Source: Planctomycetota bacterium (GTDB lineage: Bacteria > Planctomycetota > Phycisphaerae > WQYP01). Taken from it: a stretch of 27,694 nt of DNA. The DNA lies in contig JAJXZA010000155.1 in NCBI GenBank assembly GCA_021780285.1, forward strand, positions 1-27,694, read 5' to 3'. Of this stretch, positions 25,104 through 27,694 are shown piece by piece; within the stretch, counting starts at the first letter, position 1; each line of letters starts with the position of its first letter. The notes under the pieces were generated by a model. It ran no database searches. It saw only the letters and a list, made by a program, of their open reading frames with translations, and was not told the origin of the DNA. Made by a program: the position numbers and the translations under genes.

Positions 25104-25569
25104 CTTTCAGGCGCCAGCGATTTCGGAACGTCGCGTCAACCGTATCAATCCGCGAAGTTCTTACCGTCGCTTATGTTGCCGGGCGGGCTGATCGCAGCGC
25201 CATGCCGCGTTTCCCTGCCCCGGCGAAAACAAAAACCACCCCCGCCGCAACAAGCGGCAAGTCGGCGGCCACACGGTTCGAGCCAAGCAATATACCGCGC
25301 CGCCCGTCGCCCGTCAAAAGGGTTTTAAATAAAAAAATAGCCAAATACCCAATGCTTTTGCTGCAGAAACAATGTTAGTTACATGACCCGAATAGCCGAG
25401 CTTTGATGGGTTTTGTCGGCGGATGGTTTGTGCCTGTCAATAAATCCGGCGTCGGGCCACATCGGATTACGTCAGGCCGCGCTGCGCCGTCTTATTTACG
25501 CTTTGCCCGCTCTCGTATATTCTCATAGGTTTGTAACTGGACGTTGGTAGTCCCTGGGAAACGATAATC
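25104..25569. other. Divergent intergenic region: rpsB leader and control DNA
   Basis: No gene is seen. The left part is the rpsB leader. On the minus strand it contains GCCGC-TTGTT-GCGGC followed, after a G-rich gap, by TTTTTGTTTT, a loose attenuator-like arrangement near 25225-25256. The middle (about 25320-25345) is AT-rich. Towards the right, TATATT (25516-25521) could serve as a -10 for the SurA-like gene, but no good -35 accompanies it. Confidence 0.4.
25289..25317 (-). promoter_or_regulatory. Sigma70 promoter of rpsB
   Basis: On the minus strand TTGACG (25317-25312), a GC-rich 17-bp spacer and TATATT (25294-25289) each match consensus at five of six bases. Transcription would start near 25282, giving a leader of nearly 190 nt before rpsB, long enough for autoregulation by S2. 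Confidence 0.7.
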
Positions 25570-27597
25570 ATGGCAATGAAAATTATGCGAAAATACTCCA
25601 AGCCGCTTATGGCGGTTTTTGGGGTGCTCCTCATGGTCACTTTCTTGATTGGCTATTCCGTCCAATCGGGCGTCAGCTCGGCTGCCGCCGGCTACACCCT
25701 TGGCACGCTCGGTAAAACCAGCATCACCAGCGGTATGCTTACCGGCGTCTCTGTTGATATCCGCATCCTGCGATCGCTCGAAACCGCCTCGCCGCAGCTT
25801 GAAGAAGGCCTTCTCTGGCTCGATACCTCTCAAGAGGGCCACGGCGCTCTGCAGTTCTACCTGCTCCTGCACGAAGCCACACGCGAAGGCTTTACCGCAT
25901 CTGATCAGCAGGTACAGTATCTTCTGCAGGATAAATCGCTCCATAAGGCTGCAGGTGAGTTAATCGCCGGCGGCTCTTACGTCAGCGACAATATTGTCCA
26001 GGCTCTGCGCGATTATCAGAGCATTCAAAACCTTGCGTTCTTTGCCGCCGACGCCGCCCAGCCCAGCGAACCGCAGCTTCTGCACTTTATGAGCCGACGC
26101 CTTTCCAAGGTGCAGGTGCAGTATGTCTGTCTGCAGGCCAGGGCCGCAGCCGCTCGCATGCCTGCTCCCTCGGCGGCGCTTGTGTCGCAGTTGTATCAAA
26201 CCTATCGCACCGTGGTCGCCTGGAGCCCTGACGCCGGCAATCTTCCGCCGCGACTTAATGGTCATCGCTATCCCTTTGGCTACCGCTACCCGCCGCGTGT
26301 GCAGGTGCAATACATCAAACTCGACCGCGACGCTCTGCGGGCGCGTATGAAGCCAACACTGGCTGACGTGCAGGCTGCCTACCGCTATTACCAGTCGAAT
26401 CTCGATCAATTTCTGCTGCCGCCGCCGGCTGGCGCCGCATCGCAGCCGGCCAATGCCAAGCCCGCATATCAATCGTTTGATCAGGTTAAACAGCAACTCA
26501 TCAAGCGCCAGTTGGATAAACAAATTGATGTAATCTTCCGGCACATTACCGATCTGATTTTGCATCAGACAGCCAAACCTTGGGGTTCCGCCGGGCAAAG
26601 CGGCTATGCGCCAAAATTATCGCGGGCAAAGTGGGTGTCGTACCGCAAAATGGCCCAGCTTGCCGCCGCACAATTTGGTTACCAGCCCAAGGTTGTAACG
26701 CTTAACCAAAAGTTAAATGCCGCCCAGCTTGCTGCCTTGGCGGGCATCGGCCAGGCCCGCGCCAGCGAGGCCGGGCTTGATTCTCAGGCCGGTTTTGCAA
26801 ACCTCGCCCTGCGCGTTCACAAACTTGAACCCAAAGCCACCGGCATTGCCATGTTGCTGCACCTGCAGGTGGGGCGCGAAGGCCCGCTGCTGACCGATGC
26901 CGATGGCAACGAGTACATCTACCGCGTCACTGCGGCCTCGCCGGCGCATAACCCCGCGTCGCTCGCCAAGGTCAAAGAGCAGGTTATCCGCGATGCCCGC
27001 CTGCTCGAAGCATTCAAGGCAGATGTCAAGCAAGGTCAAGATTTGGTCGCAGCCGCGGGCGCCAAAGGCCTCGCAGTCGCGGCCGCCCAGGATGGCCTTA
27101 AGCTCTACACACCCAATCGCTTCAGTGAGTTTACGCAAGGCTACAACTACTATGGCCAACCCGTTATACAGCCCACCGTGGTAAGCACGCTTGCGCACCC
27201 GGTACCGCACTTTACCGAGCAGGCCGTGCGGCTGGCCGTGCAGGTGCAGGCGGCCGGCTATCATGGCGATGTTTTGCCGGTAAAAACGCAGGCCCCAAAA
27301 GCAGCAGGGCATGGTCCGGGCAAAACAGCTGTGGCACGCTTGCCCGCCGCTGTTGCCTATACCGGCATGCAACATCCGGCAACCATGCTGCTTGATGAAC
27401 CTCGTCTCAACGTTTATGTGATGCAGCTCATAGGCTCTTGGCCTGTGCCGCAGGCACAGTTAATGGATTCTGAAAATCGCGGCAGCGACTACGATCGCGT
27501 CTGGTTTTCCAGCCTGCAAGGGTTTTTGGGCAACTTTTTGAGCCTCAAGTCGGTGAGCCAGCGGGTGGGCTTTGTGCCCGCATCGCAGGGTGGCTAA
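25570..27597 (+). CDS. Membrane-anchored SurA/PpiD-like protein, no clear parvulin domain
   Basis: The 675-residue protein has a short basic start and one hydrophobic anchor (about 12-30), and the rest should lie in the periplasm. The arrangement recalls PpiD and SurA: helical N-terminal part with EATREGFTASDQQVQYLL (about 97-114), a long middle, and near residue 470 a segment NPASLAKVKEQVIRDARLLEAF followed by AAAGAKGLAVAAAQDGLKL. That segment resembles the helices and 'glaaaAkklGl' element downstream of the parvulin domain in PpiD. I could not find the isomerase motifs themselves, so activity is doubtful and a chaperone role is inference. Several ATGs cluster at the start (25570, 25576, 25585); GGGAAA favours the first. 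The stop codon is directly followed by a mobile-element copy. Confidence 0.6.
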   Translation: MAMKIMRKYSKPLMAVFGVLLMVTFLIGYSVQSGVSSAAAGYTLGTLGKTSITSGMLTGVSVDIRILRSLETASPQLEEGLLWLDTSQEGHGALQFYLLLHEATREGFTASDQQVQYLLQDKSLHKAAGELIAGGSYVSDNIVQALRDYQSIQNLAFFAADAAQPSEPQLLHFMSRRLSKVQVQYVCLQARAAAARMPAPSAALVSQLYQTYRTVVAWSPDAGNLPPRLNGHRYPFGYRYPPRVQVQYIKLDRDALRARMKPTLADVQAAYRYYQSNLDQFLLPPPAGAASQPANAKPAYQSFDQVKQQLIKRQLDKQIDVIFRHITDLILHQTAKPWGSAGQSGYAPKLSRAKWVSYRKMAQLAAAQFGYQPKVVTLNQKLNAAQLAALAGIGQARASEAGLDSQAGFANLALRVHKLEPKATGIAMLLHLQVGREGPLLTDADGNEYIYRVTAASPAHNPASLAKVKEQVIRDARLLEAFKADVKQGQDLVAAAGAKGLAVAAAQDGLKLYTPNRFSEFTQGYNYYGQPVIQPTVVSTLAHPVPHFTEQAVRLAVQVQAAGYHGDVLPVKTQAPKAAGHGPGKTAVARLPAAVAYTGMQHPATMLLDEPRLNVYVMQLIGSWPVPQAQLMDSENRGSDYDRVWFSSLQGFLGNFLSLKSVSQRVGFVPASQGG

Positions 27598-27694
27598 TGT
27601 ACTGTCCCTAACGGACGTTTACAGTTGCTGGCCGTCATGGTTCGCGGAGCACACGGCGTCGATAGCCCGCTTGGGCCAGAATATTTGAAAAAAC
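27598..27694 (+). mobile_element. Second copy of the MITE-like element, cut by window end
   Basis: These 97 bases are identical to 9536-9632, beginning exactly at the terminal TGTACTGTCCC. The flanking CTAA (27594-27597) contains the TAA stop of the SurA-like gene and is the reverse complement of TTAG, the target of the first copy. About 40 bases, including the right inverted repeat and second CTAA, should follow beyond the window. Confidence 0.8.

Overview
The window reads as chromosomal DNA of a GC-rich bacterium, most likely a planctomycete of the Phycisphaerae type. The reasons are the style of GyrB (848 residues with a charged, Ala/Lys/Glu-rich insert before its C-terminal motif), the five-helix Cys-rich SdhC, a giant GT84/GH94 glucan synthase, and short 7-3-7 hairpins of the kind I recall as scattered in planctomycete intergenic DNA. 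This placement is inference. No rRNA, tRNA, CRISPR array, phage or conjugation gene was seen.

Layout. 2-6904 (+): most of a cyclic beta-glucan synthase, cut by the left edge, followed by an intrinsic terminator. 7092-7961 (+): a promoter, a foldable leader and a HEAT/TPR protein. 7971-8930 (-): argC, tail to tail with the TPR gene. 9204-10802 (-): a secreted SGNH/GDSL hydrolase gene broken by a 137-bp insertion. 10920-14228 (-): succinate dehydrogenase operon sdhC-sdhA-sdhB behind a near-consensus promoter. 14600-17146 (-): gyrB, divergent from pyrE (17375, +). 17983-19371 (+): a flippase-like membrane protein. 19511-20029 (-): an FHA-domain protein, divergent from hemW (20264, +) and an MFS transporter (21553, +). 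22975-23415: a gene-free stretch full of palindromes between convergent genes. 23416-25094 (-): rpsB followed by a PAP2 phosphatase. 25570-27597 (+): a membrane-anchored SurA/PpiD-like protein.

The main discovery is a small non-autonomous mobile element. A 97-bp stretch at 9536-9632 recurs exactly at 27598-27694, where the window ends. The first copy can be delimited completely: 137 bp (9536-9672), imperfect terminal inverted repeats beginning TGTA(C/G)TGTCCC, and a TTAG direct repeat on both sides. Removing the element plus one TTAG (141 bp, 47 codons) rejoins the SGNH hydrolase frame, so the former gene coded for about 485 residues. The second copy abuts CTAA, the reverse complement of TTAG, and lies exactly against the stop codon of the SurA-like gene, which stays intact.

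Most other genes are housekeeping: arginine and pyrimidine synthesis, respiration, DNA topology, heme handling and translation. They stand in small, mostly unrelated units. Good sigma70-type promoters are visible for sdhCAB, gyrB and rpsB.
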